Notes under the pieces: generated by a model
The model's input: the letters and a program-made list of their open reading frames with translations, nothing else
Database searches by the model: none
What the model was told of the DNA's origin: nothing
Assembly (NCBI GenBank): GCA_902529715.1
Contig: CABZXL010000003.1
Coordinates: 26,623 to 90,622, forward strand
Source of the DNA: an uncultured Pelagibacteraceae bacterium
GTDB taxonomy: Bacteria; Pseudomonadota; Alphaproteobacteria; Pelagibacterales; Pelagibacteraceae
Direction of reading: 5' to 3'
DNA: 64,000 nucleotides
Shown: positions 17,248 to 25,752 of the stretch, in pieces
How the letters are laid out: each line of letters starts with the position of its first letter
Numbering within the stretch: the stretch's first letter is position 1
Translations under genes and position numbers: made by a program

Positions 17248-18024
17248 GTCTAAAAAAAATAATTGATAAGGAACTTTTTTTTATTATTTTAATAATTTTT
17301 ATTATTCTTATATTTATTAAAAATATAAACTTTTTTCAAAAACTTATATTTTCTTCCAAATTTAGATTTTGAAGAAAGAATAACTACCAAAGTTTATAAT
17401 TATTGTAACAATGAATCTGTTGGATATGTTCACGATATAAAAAAAAAATTTAATATAACAAATAATCCAAAGGTTATAAATTTTGATATACACCCTGATC
17501 CAAGCTGGGTATTTCTTAATACTTCAAAACCAAAGAGTGATAAGTATTTAATAGTTCTAAATTATATAGAAAATCCCAATATTTTTTTTCATAAGACAAA
17601 TAAAATTTTTAGAGGTGAAAAAATATTAAATGCAGCTGGGATAAAAGAAATCCAATTTTTATCCAAATATAAAAAACCAATTAAAATTAATGGTAATTTA
17701 CACTTATACCAAGTTAAAGTTGGAACCTTTAATTTTAAAAATTTCGATGAATTAGAAAAAAATAATTTTAAATTAAAAGAAATTTTTAAATTAAAATTAA
17801 ATAAAGATAACTATGTTAATTCAAAATATTTAGTTAATAAAGAAATATCAGATTTTGGTGGAAGGGAAGTTTTAAACCTAATAAAAATTTTAGACAATCA
17901 AAATAACGAAATTGAAGAAATAGACAAAATTCAAGTAAGTTTAATAAATCAAATTTCACTTAATAACTATCAAATATTAGATAATTTTAAAAATAAATGT
18001 TTATATTTAAAAAAAAATGGATGA
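17244..18024 (+). pseudogene. Membrane-anchored hypothetical protein interrupted by a +1 frameshift
   Basis: The ATG at 17244 overlaps the fusion gene stop by 4 bases (ATGA) and encodes a basic start and one hydrophobic helix, but stops at codon 43. A second frame, open from 17329 to the TGA at 18022-18024 with no usable start, continues for about 225 residues of ordinary composition (for example VYNYCNNESVGYVHDI and NFDIHPDPSWVFLN). Removing one T from the TTTT at 17349-17352 joins the two into a single protein of about 259 aa with an N-terminal anchor. The end overlaps the next gene by 8 bases. I recognise no family. It is either a recent pseudogene or a sequencing error. Confidence 0.72.
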
Positions 18025-19331
18025 AATAATTAAAATTTTGTTTCAAATTGGATTGATATTATTTATTTTTTTAATTCCAATTTTTAAACTTAACTCAAAT
18101 AATACTTTGAGTTTAAAAAATGCAACAACACTAGATCAAACTTTTTTTAATTTTATTATTTTAATAAATTTAATACTATTTTTATCTTTTTTTTTAGTTT
18201 TAAAATATCTTCAATAATTTTTTATAATTTCCTTTTTTATATTGGCATCATTAATTTATAATTTAGTTTTAAAGTATAATTTTTTAGGAAGCTTAGAATA
18301 TAAGTTAAAGCTATTTTTTTTTACAATATTTTTTATTTTAATTTCTTTTGACTTATTATTTAATCTTGAGCTTGGCTGGGATGCACAAAAATTATGGTTT
18401 CCAAAAGTTTTAAATTTTTATCAAGGAAATACTATTGCCAATCTTGAAACACTTCTTTGGCCAGAATATCCATTTTTAGGTTCACTACTATGGGCTTTTT
18501 TTTGGAAAATTAGTTTTTTCTGAATATGAATATCTTGGAAGATTAATCTATGTATTTATTTTTTGTTTATCTATTTTTTCTATTAGTGAAATTTTGAAAT
18601 TATCTTTTATAAAACAAATGTTATTTGCTTCTTTAAGCATTTTGCTTATTTACAATTACAATTTGTTTAATGGATATCAAGAAATAATAATTTTTTCTTT
18701 GGTAATTTTGGCTGCAAAATATTCTTATTTAATTATTTTAGAAAAAAAGCTAGATATTTTTTATTTAATATTTCTTTTATTAATATTTAATTCTATTATT
18801 TGGATAAAAAATGAAGGTATATTTATTTCATTATTTTTATTTTTTAATATTTTTTTATTCTCAAAATATAAATTAAAACATAAATTAATTTCTTTATTTA
18901 TTTTAATTTTATTAATTGCTTTAAGATTGTTGATTTTTAAATTTTATAATTTTGAAATAAGTTTACAACCAGGCTCATATAATAATTTTTCTCTAAGTGA
19001 AATATTTAATAAAATTAGTATTGATAGGTTAAGTATAATTTATAAATATTTGATACAAAGTATTTTTAAAAATTATTTAGTATTGTTAAGTCTACTATTT
19101 ATTTTATTTTATTTTATTAAAAAGAAAAATTTTAAAAATATCAATTTCGTATTATTTTACTTCTTTCTAAATATTGTATTTATTAATTTTGCATATTTAT
19201 TAACTGATTTACCAATAGAGTTTGCGGCTAAAAGCGGCACACATAGATTAATGTTTGAGTTTTCTGGATATTATTTGCTGTTCATAATAATTTTTCTAAA
19301 TGAATTTTGTAAACAAAGTAAAAAAAATTAG
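18017..19331 (+). pseudogene. Decayed polytopic GT-C-like membrane glycosyltransferase
   Basis: Three open pieces form one membrane protein of about 437 residues. The first (18017-18217) and second run in the same frame, separated only by a TAA at 18215-18217. The second stops at 18523, and dropping one T from the eight-T run at 18496-18503 restores a frame reading GKLVFSEYEYLGRLIYVF into the last piece ending at 19331. A GWDAQKLWFPK segment after the early helices, then WPEYPFLGSLLWA, resembles the catalytic-Asp loop of GT-C (GT39-like) transferases that use polyprenyl-phosphate sugars. Eight or more hydrophobic segments follow. One nonsense codon and one frameshift make it non-functional as read. 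Confidence 0.72.
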
Positions 19332-19748
19332 ATGCAGTATTGGTTAATGAAGTCTGAACCAAATGTTTGGTCTATTGATAATCAAAAAAAATCTGGTTTA
19401 AAGGGCGCTACTTGGGATGGAGTTAGAAATTATCAGGCTGCAAATAATTTAAAAAAAATGTCAAAAGGTGATCTTTGTTTTTTTTATCATTCAAATATTG
19501 GAAAAGAAATTGTTGGTATAGTCGAGGTAATAAAAGATGCCTTTATAGATCCAACAGATAAAGATGGGAAATTTGTAGCTGTGCAGGTTAGATTTAAAAA
19601 AGCTTTGAATAAGCCTGTTTCTTTAGAAGAAATTAAAAAAAATCCTAATTTACGTAGGTTGCCTCTTGTTAGACAAAGCAGATTATCAGTTATGCCTATA
19701 GATACTAAAAGCTGGAAAATTATTTTGAAGATGAGTAGTATTGGCTAA
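19332..19748 (+). CDS. EVE-domain protein
   Basis: A 138-aa single EVE domain (PUA-like fold): YWLMKSEPNVWSID at residues 3-16, GATWDGVRNYQAANNLK near 25-41, GDLCFFYHSN near 46-55, and EVIKDAFIDPTDKD near 65-78. EVE domains bind modified bases in DNA or RNA. In Alphaproteobacteria this gene is usually close to tsaD/hemC; here the glycan island lies between. It begins directly after the decayed GT-C gene and ends 13 bases before acs. Confidence 0.92.
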   Translation: MQYWLMKSEPNVWSIDNQKKSGLKGATWDGVRNYQAANNLKKMSKGDLCFFYHSNIGKEIVGIVEVIKDAFIDPTDKDGKFVAVQVRFKKALNKPVSLEEIKKNPNLRRLPLVRQSRLSVMPIDTKSWKIILKMSSIG

Positions 19749-19761
19749 AAAATAAATCTTT

Positions 19762-21807
19762 ATGCCTAAAAAAAAGAAAAAAAGAAAAAAAATAAAAAAG
19801 AAAAAATCTTCAAGAAAAAAAACAAAAATAAGAAGAAAATTAAAAAAAAACAAATCAAAAAAAACTGAAAATACAGAATTAATTTATAAAGCAAAAAGTG
19901 ATTGGATAAAAAAAGCTATAGTAAATAAATCCGGATATCAAAAAAAATATTCAGATTCATTAAAAAACAACGATAATTTTTGGAAAAAAGAAGGCAAAAG
20001 AATTTCCTGGATCAAGCCATATACTAAAATTAAAGATTATAAATACAGTAAGACTGATGTTCATATTAAATGGTTTTATGATGGAACTTTAAACGCATCA
20101 GCTAATTGTATTGATCGACACTTAAAGAAAAATAAAGATAAAACAGCAATAATATGGGTTGGTGATGATCCAAAAGTTCAAAAAAAAATTAGTTACAAAC
20201 AATTACATCAAGAAGTTTCAAAAGCAGCAAATGGATTAAAAGAAATAGGAGTAAAAAAAGGAGATAGAGTTACAATATATTTAACAATGATTCCTGAATT
20301 GGCATACACAATGCTAGCATGTGCAAGAATAGGAGCTGTTCATTCAATTATTTTTGGTGGTTTTTCAGCAGACAGTATTTCTGGGAGGATTAACGATTGC
20401 AAATCTGATTACGTTATTACTGCTGATGAAGGTGTTAGAGGAGGAAAGATTATAGACTTAAAAGGAAAAGTTGATGAAGCTCTTTTGAATTGTCCAAATG
20501 TTAAAAAATGTGTTGTGGTAAAACGAACTGGAAACAGAATTAATTGGGATGAAAGTAGAGATATTTGGTATCACGATATAACTAAAAAAGCTTCTAAGTA
20601 TTGTGAACCTGAAGAAATGAATGCGGAAGATCCATTATTTATTTTATATACATCTGGATCCACAGGAAAACCAAAAGGAGTTTTGCACACGACTGGGGGC
20701 TATATGGTTTATGCCTCAATGACCCATCAGTATATTTTTAATTATAAACCAAAAGATATATATTGGTGCACTGCTGATATTGGCTGGGTTACAGGTCATA
20801 GCTATATAATTTATGGACCTCTTTCAAATGGAGCAACAACGATCATGTCTGAAGGCATTCCTAATTATCCAGATTGGTCTAGATGGTGGCAAATAGTAGA
20901 TAAATATAAAGTTAATATTTTTTATACAGCACCAACTGCAATAAGAGCCATGATGAGAGAAGGGGACGGTCCTGTAAAAAAAACGTCAAGAAAAACTCTA
21001 AAACTACTAGGAACAGTTGGTGAACCAATAAACCCAGAAGCTTGGCAATGGTATTTTAAGACTGTAGGTGACTCTAGATGTCCAATCGTTGATACATGGT
21101 GGCAGACAGAAACTGGAGGAATTTTAATTAGTCCTCAAACTGGTGCTATAGACTTAAAGCCTGGATCTGCAACAAAACCATTTTATGGAATTAAACCAGA
21201 AATAGTTGATAAAGATGGTAAGGTTCTAAAAGGAGAGGCACAAGGAAGATTATGTATAGCTCAATCTTGGCCAGGTCAAATGAGATCGGTATATGGAGAC
21301 CATAATAGATTTATAGAAACATACTTTTCTCAGTTTGATGGAAAATATTTTACTGGAGATGGATGTAGAAGAGATAAAGATGGATACTATTGGATAACAG
21401 GAAGAGTGGATGATGTTATTATTGTATCAGGACATAATTTAGGAACTGCAGAAATAGAGAGTGCCTTTGTAGCACATCCAAAAATTGCAGAAGCTGCAGT
21501 AGTTGGATGTCCACACGATATAAAAGGAAATGGATTATATTGTTATGTAACTCTGAATGTAGGAGAAGAACCAAATGGAGATCTAGAAAGAGAACTAAAA
21601 CTTTGGGTAAGAAAACAAATTGGAGTAATTGCTACTCCAGATTTTATTCAGTTTTCACCTGGACTTCCAAAAACAAGATCAGGAAAAATAATGAGGAGAA
21701 TTTTAAGGAAGATAGCCGCAAATGAACATGAACAACTTGGAGATACAACAACTTTAGCTGATCCGAGCGTAGTTAAAAGTTTAGTTGATAATAGAAAAAA
21801 TATTTAA
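19762..21807 (+). CDS. acs: Acetyl-CoA synthetase with Lys/Arg-rich N-terminal tail
   Basis: A 681-aa AMP-forming ligase making acetyl-CoA from acetate, ATP and CoA. Core motifs: [10 protein letters not shown] near 82-91, the P-loop [11 protein letters not shown] at 296-306, WWQTETGG near 450-457, [20 protein letters not shown] near 532-551, and the regulatory, acetylatable Lys642 in RSGKIMRR. The first 36 or so residues are an added tail of which about two thirds are Lys or Arg, absent from the E. coli enzyme (652 aa). The only nearby start is the ATG before this tail, so the tail is translated. The convergent gene overlaps its stop by 4 bases. It probably works with the symporter downstream. 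Confidence 0.95.
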   Translation: MPKKKKKRKKIKKKKSSRKKTKIRRKLKKNKSKKTENTELIYKAKSDWIKKAIVNKSGYQKKYSDSLKNNDNFWKKEGKRISWIKPYTKIKDYKYSKTDVHIKWFYDGTLNASANCIDRHLKKNKDKTAIIWVGDDPKVQKKISYKQLHQEVSKAANGLKEIGVKKGDRVTIYLTMIPELAYTMLACARIGAVHSIIFGGFSADSISGRINDCKSDYVITADEGVRGGKIIDLKGKVDEALLNCPNVKKCVVVKRTGNRINWDESRDIWYHDITKKASKYCEPEEMNAEDPLFILYTSGSTGKPKGVLHTTGGYMVYASMTHQYIFNYKPKDIYWCTADIGWVTGHSYIIYGPLSNGATTIMSEGIPNYPDWSRWWQIVDKYKVNIFYTAPTAIRAMMREGDGPVKKTSRKTLKLLGTVGEPINPEAWQWYFKTVGDSRCPIVDTWWQTETGGILISPQTGAIDLKPGSATKPFYGIKPEIVDKDGKVLKGEAQGRLCIAQSWPGQMRSVYGDHNRFIETYFSQFDGKYFTGDGCRRDKDGYYWITGRVDDVIIVSGHNLGTAEIESAFVAHPKIAEAAVVGCPHDIKGNGLYCYVTLNVGEEPNGDLERELKLWVRKQIGVIATPDFIQFSPGLPKTRSGKIMRRILRKIAANEHEQLGDTTTLADPSVVKSLVDNRKNI

Positions 21808-22427
21808 AATTTTATTCTCTCGTTAAATTCTTTTTTAACAATATCCCACTTTAAAATTACAGAATTTAAAACAATCTTACGATCAAGGTTTTTTAATTCA
21901 TCAGCTATAGGTGCCCACTTATATAATGATAATGCGCTAGGGTTAAATGGAAGATCATTATAATATGTGTTCCAATTAATGTTTTGTAATCTTTCATTAA
22001 AATTTTTTTTTGCTTCTTCAATAATATCTAGTGGCATTTTATTTATAGTTTCATCATCTAAAATTTTAAAAAAAATTTCTTTAGCTTTTTCAACTTCTTG
22101 ATAATTCGAATTATTTTTTAAATAAGAAAACGTAAAAAATGTTAGATCTTGAAGAGCAACTGCATACATATTCCACTTAGCTAAATTTACAGATGCCATG
22201 AACTCATCATTTTCAAAATGAAGAACATATCTTGTTCCCATTCTAGTTTTTAAGTAACCGTAAAGCGTTACTTGTGTAACCCAGGCTGATTTGGATTGTA
22301 TAAAATCCTCTAATTCATCCAAATTGCTTATTTTTGTCTTTGGTACGAAAGCTTTAAAAAGAGAAAAAAAATAAATCTTAAAATCTTTCCAAGTAAGGTC
22401 TTTCCAAGTTAATTTGTATTTTGCCAT
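21804..22427 (-). CDS. Conserved hypothetical protein of alphaproteobacterial type
   Basis: A 207-aa soluble protein without signal peptide or clear membrane helices. It has an aromatic-rich N-terminus ([23 protein letters not shown]), a [23 protein letters not shown] stretch near residues 54-76, and a late [12 protein letters not shown] segment near 172-183. The TLYGYLKTR-x-GTRY style recalls an uncharacterised alphaproteobacterial family (sometimes labelled esterase without evidence), but I cannot assign a function. It is convergent with acs (4-base overlap) and divergent from the symporter small subunit. Confidence 0.65.
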   Translation of the reverse strand: MAKYKLTWKDLTWKDFKIYFFSLFKAFVPKTKISNLDELEDFIQSKSAWVTQVTLYGYLKTRMGTRYVLHFENDEFMASVNLAKWNMYAVALQDLTFFTFSYLKNNSNYQEVEKAKEIFFKILDDETINKMPLDIIEEAKKNFNERLQNINWNTYYNDLPFNPSALSLYKWAPIADELKNLDRKIVLNSVILKWDIVKKEFNERIKF

Positions 22428-22524
22428 AAAAATAGCTATTTATTTATTTTATACCCTAAAAACTCCACTATTATTAACAATTTTAACACTTTAAATCTCT
22501 TTCATAATGGTTATGGTTTCCGCC

Positions 22525-22552
22525 AGTTATAACTAAAAGAGGAGAGATAAAA
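22525..22552 (+). promoter_or_regulatory. Symporter leader: 10-base palindrome and strong ribosome binding site
   Basis: AGTTATAACT at 22525-22534 is a perfect palindrome just ahead of the purine-rich GAGGAG at 22539-22544, which is 8 bases before the ATG at 22553. This is one of the strongest Shine-Dalgarno matches in the window, consistent with high expression. The palindrome could be an operator or chance. Confidence 0.5.
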
Positions 22553-22813
22553 ATGTCAAAACAAGCACAACACTGGGAAAAAACCAGAGGATTGCTAATT
22601 GTAACATTAGCAATTTGGTTTGTATTCTCAATTGGCATCTTTCTTTTTGGCGCTGAAATGGAGTCCGTTGGTGGACCCTTCGGTTATCCACTGACATATT
22701 GGTTTACTTGTCAGGGGTCTCTTGGAATTTTTGTAATCCTAATTTTCTGGTTTGCGAACAGACAAGAAAAAATCGATGAAGAGTTCGGCTTCAGTGAAAA
22801 AGGAGATGATTAA
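22553..22813 (+). CDS. Sodium:solute symporter small subunit (DUF4212)
   Basis: An 86-aa membrane protein with two helices (about residues 13-34 and 50-70), the HWEKTRGL opening and the FGYPLTYWFTCQGSLGIFVILIFWFANRQ-type core of DUF4212 small subunits (pieces GYPLTYWFTCQGS at 44-56). These proteins occur directly upstream of a large sodium:solute symporter subunit. Its TAA overlaps the next ATG by one base, giving translational coupling. The codon use is richer in C/G-ending codons than nearby genes, suggesting high expression. Confidence 0.92.
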   Translation: MSKQAQHWEKTRGLLIVTLAIWFVFSIGIFLFGAEMESVGGPFGYPLTYWFTCQGSLGIFVILIFWFANRQEKIDEEFGFSEKGDD

Positions 22814-24633
22814 TGATTAAAGGTAATTTTATAGATAATTTGCCTAAAGTTTATGGAATCTACACAGGTGGATTTTTAGCTTTCATAATCATTATGGCAA
22901 TTGGCGAACAGATGGGTATGTCAGCAAAAGCAATAGGAATTGCATTCGTTGCTTTTACTGTGGCCATCTACGCTATAATTGGTTATCTATCACGTACAGC
23001 ACAAGCTGATGCTTATTACGTAGCTGGAAGACAAGTACCAACCGTGTTCAATGGAATGGCGACTGCAGCAGACTGGATGTCTGGTGCATCATTCGTTGCA
23101 ATGGCAGGTGGTATTTACTTCAAAGGTTACGGTTATATGGCACTACTTGTAGGTTGGACTGGTGGATACGTATTAGTTGCATCTTTATTAGCACCATACC
23201 TAAGAAAATTTGGCTGTTACACAGTTCCAGATTTTATAGGTACAAGATACGGTGGTAATTTAAGTAGATTTTTAGCAGTAGTAGTCTTAACTGTTGCTTC
23301 ATTTACATATGTAACTGCACAAATTAACGCTACAGGTACTATTGCATCTGTTGCCTTAGATATCCCATTCCAATACGCGGTTTATGTTGGATTAGTAAGT
23401 ATATTACTATGTTCAATGTTAGGTGGTATGAGAGGGGTAACTTGGACACAGGTCGCACAATATATCGTACTAATAATAGCTTACTTGCTTCCAGTATTTT
23501 GGATCAGTAACAAAATGGGTGCGGGTTTCTTCCCACACTTTATGTTAGCTGATGAAGTTGCGAGAATTGCTGATCTTGAAGCCCAATTTGGTTTAGGAAC
23601 AGTAAAAAACTCTGCAGCTGATTTAGCAACTGTACCAAAAGGTTTAGCAGGTATAACTAAAGCTCACTCAGCGGTTAACGCTACACCTTGGGCATTTATT
23701 TCATTAGCACTAGCGATGATGATGGGAACAGCTTCATTACCTCACGTGATGATGAGATATTTTACTACTCCAAGTGTAAAAGCAGCTAGAAAATCAGTAG
23801 GTTGGTCTTTATTCTTTATCTTCTTACTTTATTCTTCTGCTCCAATGTTAGCGACACTATCTAAATTGTCATTGATAGATCCTAACTTAGCGACTGGAAT
23901 TATTGGTAAATCGATAAGTGAAGTTCAAGCGATAGATTGGTATCAAAACTGGAACCAAGCAAACTTAATGTTTGTAAGCGACTTTAACGGAAATGGAACT
24001 CTTGAATTAAACGAGTTTTTCATGGGTGGTAAAGCCGTTGTGTTAGCAACTCCAGAAATAGCTGGATTACCATACGTAATCTCAGGTCTAGTTGCTGCTG
24101 GAGGTATGGCTGCTGCCATGTCGACAGCCGATGGTTTAATTCTAGCAATTGCAAATGCTTTGTCTCATGACTTGTACTACAAGATCATTGATCCAAAAGC
24201 AGAAACTGCAAAAAGACTAGTTGTTGCAAGGGTATTACTTGTAGTAATTGGTTTTGCTGGAGCAACTATTGCGGCAATGGAGATCCAAGGTATCTTAGGT
24301 TCAGTAATCTGGGCTTTTGACTTTGCGATGTCTGGATTGTTCTTCCCACTTGTACTTGGTGTATGGTGGAAGAGAGCTAATAGAGAAGGTGCTATAGCTG
24401 GTATGGCTTTAGGTCTTGCTTCTGGTATGGGTTACCTGATTTGGGTACGAAATGGTGGAAGTGGATTCTTAGGTATTACACAGTTAACGTTTGGTATCTT
24501 TGGTTCAGCGGTCAGCTTAGTATCTATGGTTGTGGTAAGTTTAATTACTTCAGAACCTGATGCTGCTACGCAAAAAATGGTTGACGAGGTTCGTGTACCG
24601 TCTGGTAAATCGATCCTTGGTAAACAACACTAA
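22813..24633 (+). CDS. Sodium:solute symporter large subunit, acetate/organic-acid type
   Basis: A 606-aa SSS-family transporter with about 13 helices. Seen: DAYYVAGRQVPTVFNGMATAADWMSGASFVAMAG near residues 66-99 (read in pieces), FTYVTAQINATG near 164-175, GGMRGVTWTQVAQY near 204-217, and SGLVAAGGMAAAMSTADGLILAIANALSHDLY in the later core. This is the VC_2705/ActP-like branch that pairs with DUF4212 small subunits; acetate or another small organic acid is the likely substrate, and acs one gene away supports that. Residues 390-401 (DFNGNGTLELNE) match an EF-hand loop. A GC-rich terminator follows. Substrate specificity is inference. Confidence 0.9.
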   Translation: MIKGNFIDNLPKVYGIYTGGFLAFIIIMAIGEQMGMSAKAIGIAFVAFTVAIYAIIGYLSRTAQADAYYVAGRQVPTVFNGMATAADWMSGASFVAMAGGIYFKGYGYMALLVGWTGGYVLVASLLAPYLRKFGCYTVPDFIGTRYGGNLSRFLAVVVLTVASFTYVTAQINATGTIASVALDIPFQYAVYVGLVSILLCSMLGGMRGVTWTQVAQYIVLIIAYLLPVFWISNKMGAGFFPHFMLADEVARIADLEAQFGLGTVKNSAADLATVPKGLAGITKAHSAVNATPWAFISLALAMMMGTASLPHVMMRYFTTPSVKAARKSVGWSLFFIFLLYSSAPMLATLSKLSLIDPNLATGIIGKSISEVQAIDWYQNWNQANLMFVSDFNGNGTLELNEFFMGGKAVVLATPEIAGLPYVISGLVAAGGMAAAMSTADGLILAIANALSHDLYYKIIDPKAETAKRLVVARVLLVVIGFAGATIAAMEIQGILGSVIWAFDFAMSGLFFPLVLGVWWKRANREGAIAGMALGLASGMGYLIWVRNGGSGFLGITQLTFGIFGSAVSLVSMVVVSLITSEPDAATQKMVDEVRVPSGKSILGKQH

Positions 24634-24641
24634 ATAATCTT

Positions 24642-24674
24642 TTAAAGGGGCGATTAATTTCGCCCCTTTTAATT
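24642..24674 (+). terminator. Rho-independent terminator after the symporter operon
   Basis: AAAGGGGCG (24644-24652) pairs perfectly with CGCCCCTTT (24661-24669) around an 8-base loop, followed by a T-rich tail. It stands out as a GC-rich stem in AT-rich DNA, 10 bases after the stop codon. Confidence 0.9.
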
Positions 24675-24703
24675 TCTCATTTTTTCAAATATAAATTTCT
24701 AAA

Positions 24704-25060
24704 ATGTCTGCTAACTTTCATCCTTTAGTCTATATAATCGATTATATTCTTGGAATAATCATGTGGACTTTGATTGGAAGAGTTGCAATGAATATTTTCC
24801 AAAAAGAAGACTCTGAATTCTTTTTTATGAAAGTATTTGTTAAATTTACTAATCCATTAATTTATATGTTTAAGCCCATAACCCCTTCATTCATAATCCA
24901 TCCGTTAGTACCTTTATATGTGGCTTGGTTTTTCTTTATGATAAGATTTTATTTAATGCCATGGATTCTAGGTTATTCCGTAATGGGCATGCTATCTTTT
25001 CCTCTAGAAAGTGAAATTTCGAGACAAATTTACCAATTTTTTAATTCAATTAAATTTTAA
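24704..25060 (+). CDS. Small membrane protein, possibly YggT-like
   Basis: A 118-aa protein with hydrophobic segments near residues 8-25 and 62-95. The middle reads FTNPLIYMFKPITPSFI near 48-64 and PLVPLYVAWFFFMIRFYL near 68-85, an order reminiscent of YggT proteins (a DP-L...I-RRF-P segment followed by a hydrophobic helix). The similarity is weak and I would call it a conserved membrane protein. It begins 30 bases after the symporter terminator and precedes rpe by 28 bases. Confidence 0.6.
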   Translation: MSANFHPLVYIIDYILGIIMWTLIGRVAMNIFQKEDSEFFFMKVFVKFTNPLIYMFKPITPSFIIHPLVPLYVAWFFFMIRFYLMPWILGYSVMGMLSFPLESEISRQIYQFFNSIKF

Positions 25061-25088
25061 AAATTGATACTAGTAAATCTAGCTATCA

Positions 25089-25748
25089 ATGAAAAAAATA
25101 CAAATTTCACCATCAATTCTTTCAGCTGATTTCAGCCAGCTGGGAAATGAAATAAAGAGATTAGAAGAAGGTGGGGCTGATATGATTCATGTTGACGTTA
25201 TGGATGGTCATTTTGTTCCTAATCTTACAATTGGCCCACCTGTAATTAAAAGGTTACGTAATTTTACTAGGCTACCATTTGATGTTCATTTGATGATATC
25301 TCCGGTACACAAATATATTGAAGATTATTCAAATGCTGGAGCAGATATAATTACAATACATCCAGAGGCAACAGATAATTTAATAGATTCGATTGATCAT
25401 ATTAGAAAGTTAAATAAAAAAGTTGGAGTTTCTTTAAATCCAGACACTAAATTAAATATTATTGATAATGTTTTAGATAAAATAGATTTAGTTTTAATCA
25501 TGAGTGTTTTTCCTGGATTTGGTGGTCAAAAATTTATGCCCGAAGTTATAGAAAAAATTAAAAATTTAAAAAAAACTAAAGAAGAAAAAAAGTTTAATTT
25601 CGATATTGAAGTTGACGGTGGTATTAATTTTGAAAATAGTAAAATAGTAATTGAAGCAGGAGCTAATATTTTAGTTTCAGGAACAACTATTTTTAAAGAA
25701 AATAATGGTAATATAAAAAAGAATATTGATTCTCTGAAATTAGAATAA
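25089..25748 (+). CDS. rpe: Ribulose-phosphate 3-epimerase
   Basis: A 219-aa TIM-barrel enzyme interconverting ribulose-5-P and xylulose-5-P in the pentose phosphate pathway. Motifs: ISPSILSADFSQLG at residues 6-19, the metal-binding HVDVMDGHFVPNLTIGP near 34-50, DVHLMI near 64-69, VLIMSVFPGFGGQKFMPEVI near 136-155, and VDGGIN near 176-181. The catalytic Asp and His residues of these motifs are intact. The rpe-heparinase-purH order is a recurring alphaproteobacterial arrangement. Confidence 0.96.
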   Translation: MKKIQISPSILSADFSQLGNEIKRLEEGGADMIHVDVMDGHFVPNLTIGPPVIKRLRNFTRLPFDVHLMISPVHKYIEDYSNAGADIITIHPEATDNLIDSIDHIRKLNKKVGVSLNPDTKLNIIDNVLDKIDLVLIMSVFPGFGGQKFMPEVIEKIKNLKKTKEEKKFNFDIEVDGGINFENSKIVIEAGANILVSGTTIFKENNGNIKKNIDSLKLE

Positions 25749-25752
25749 GTAA

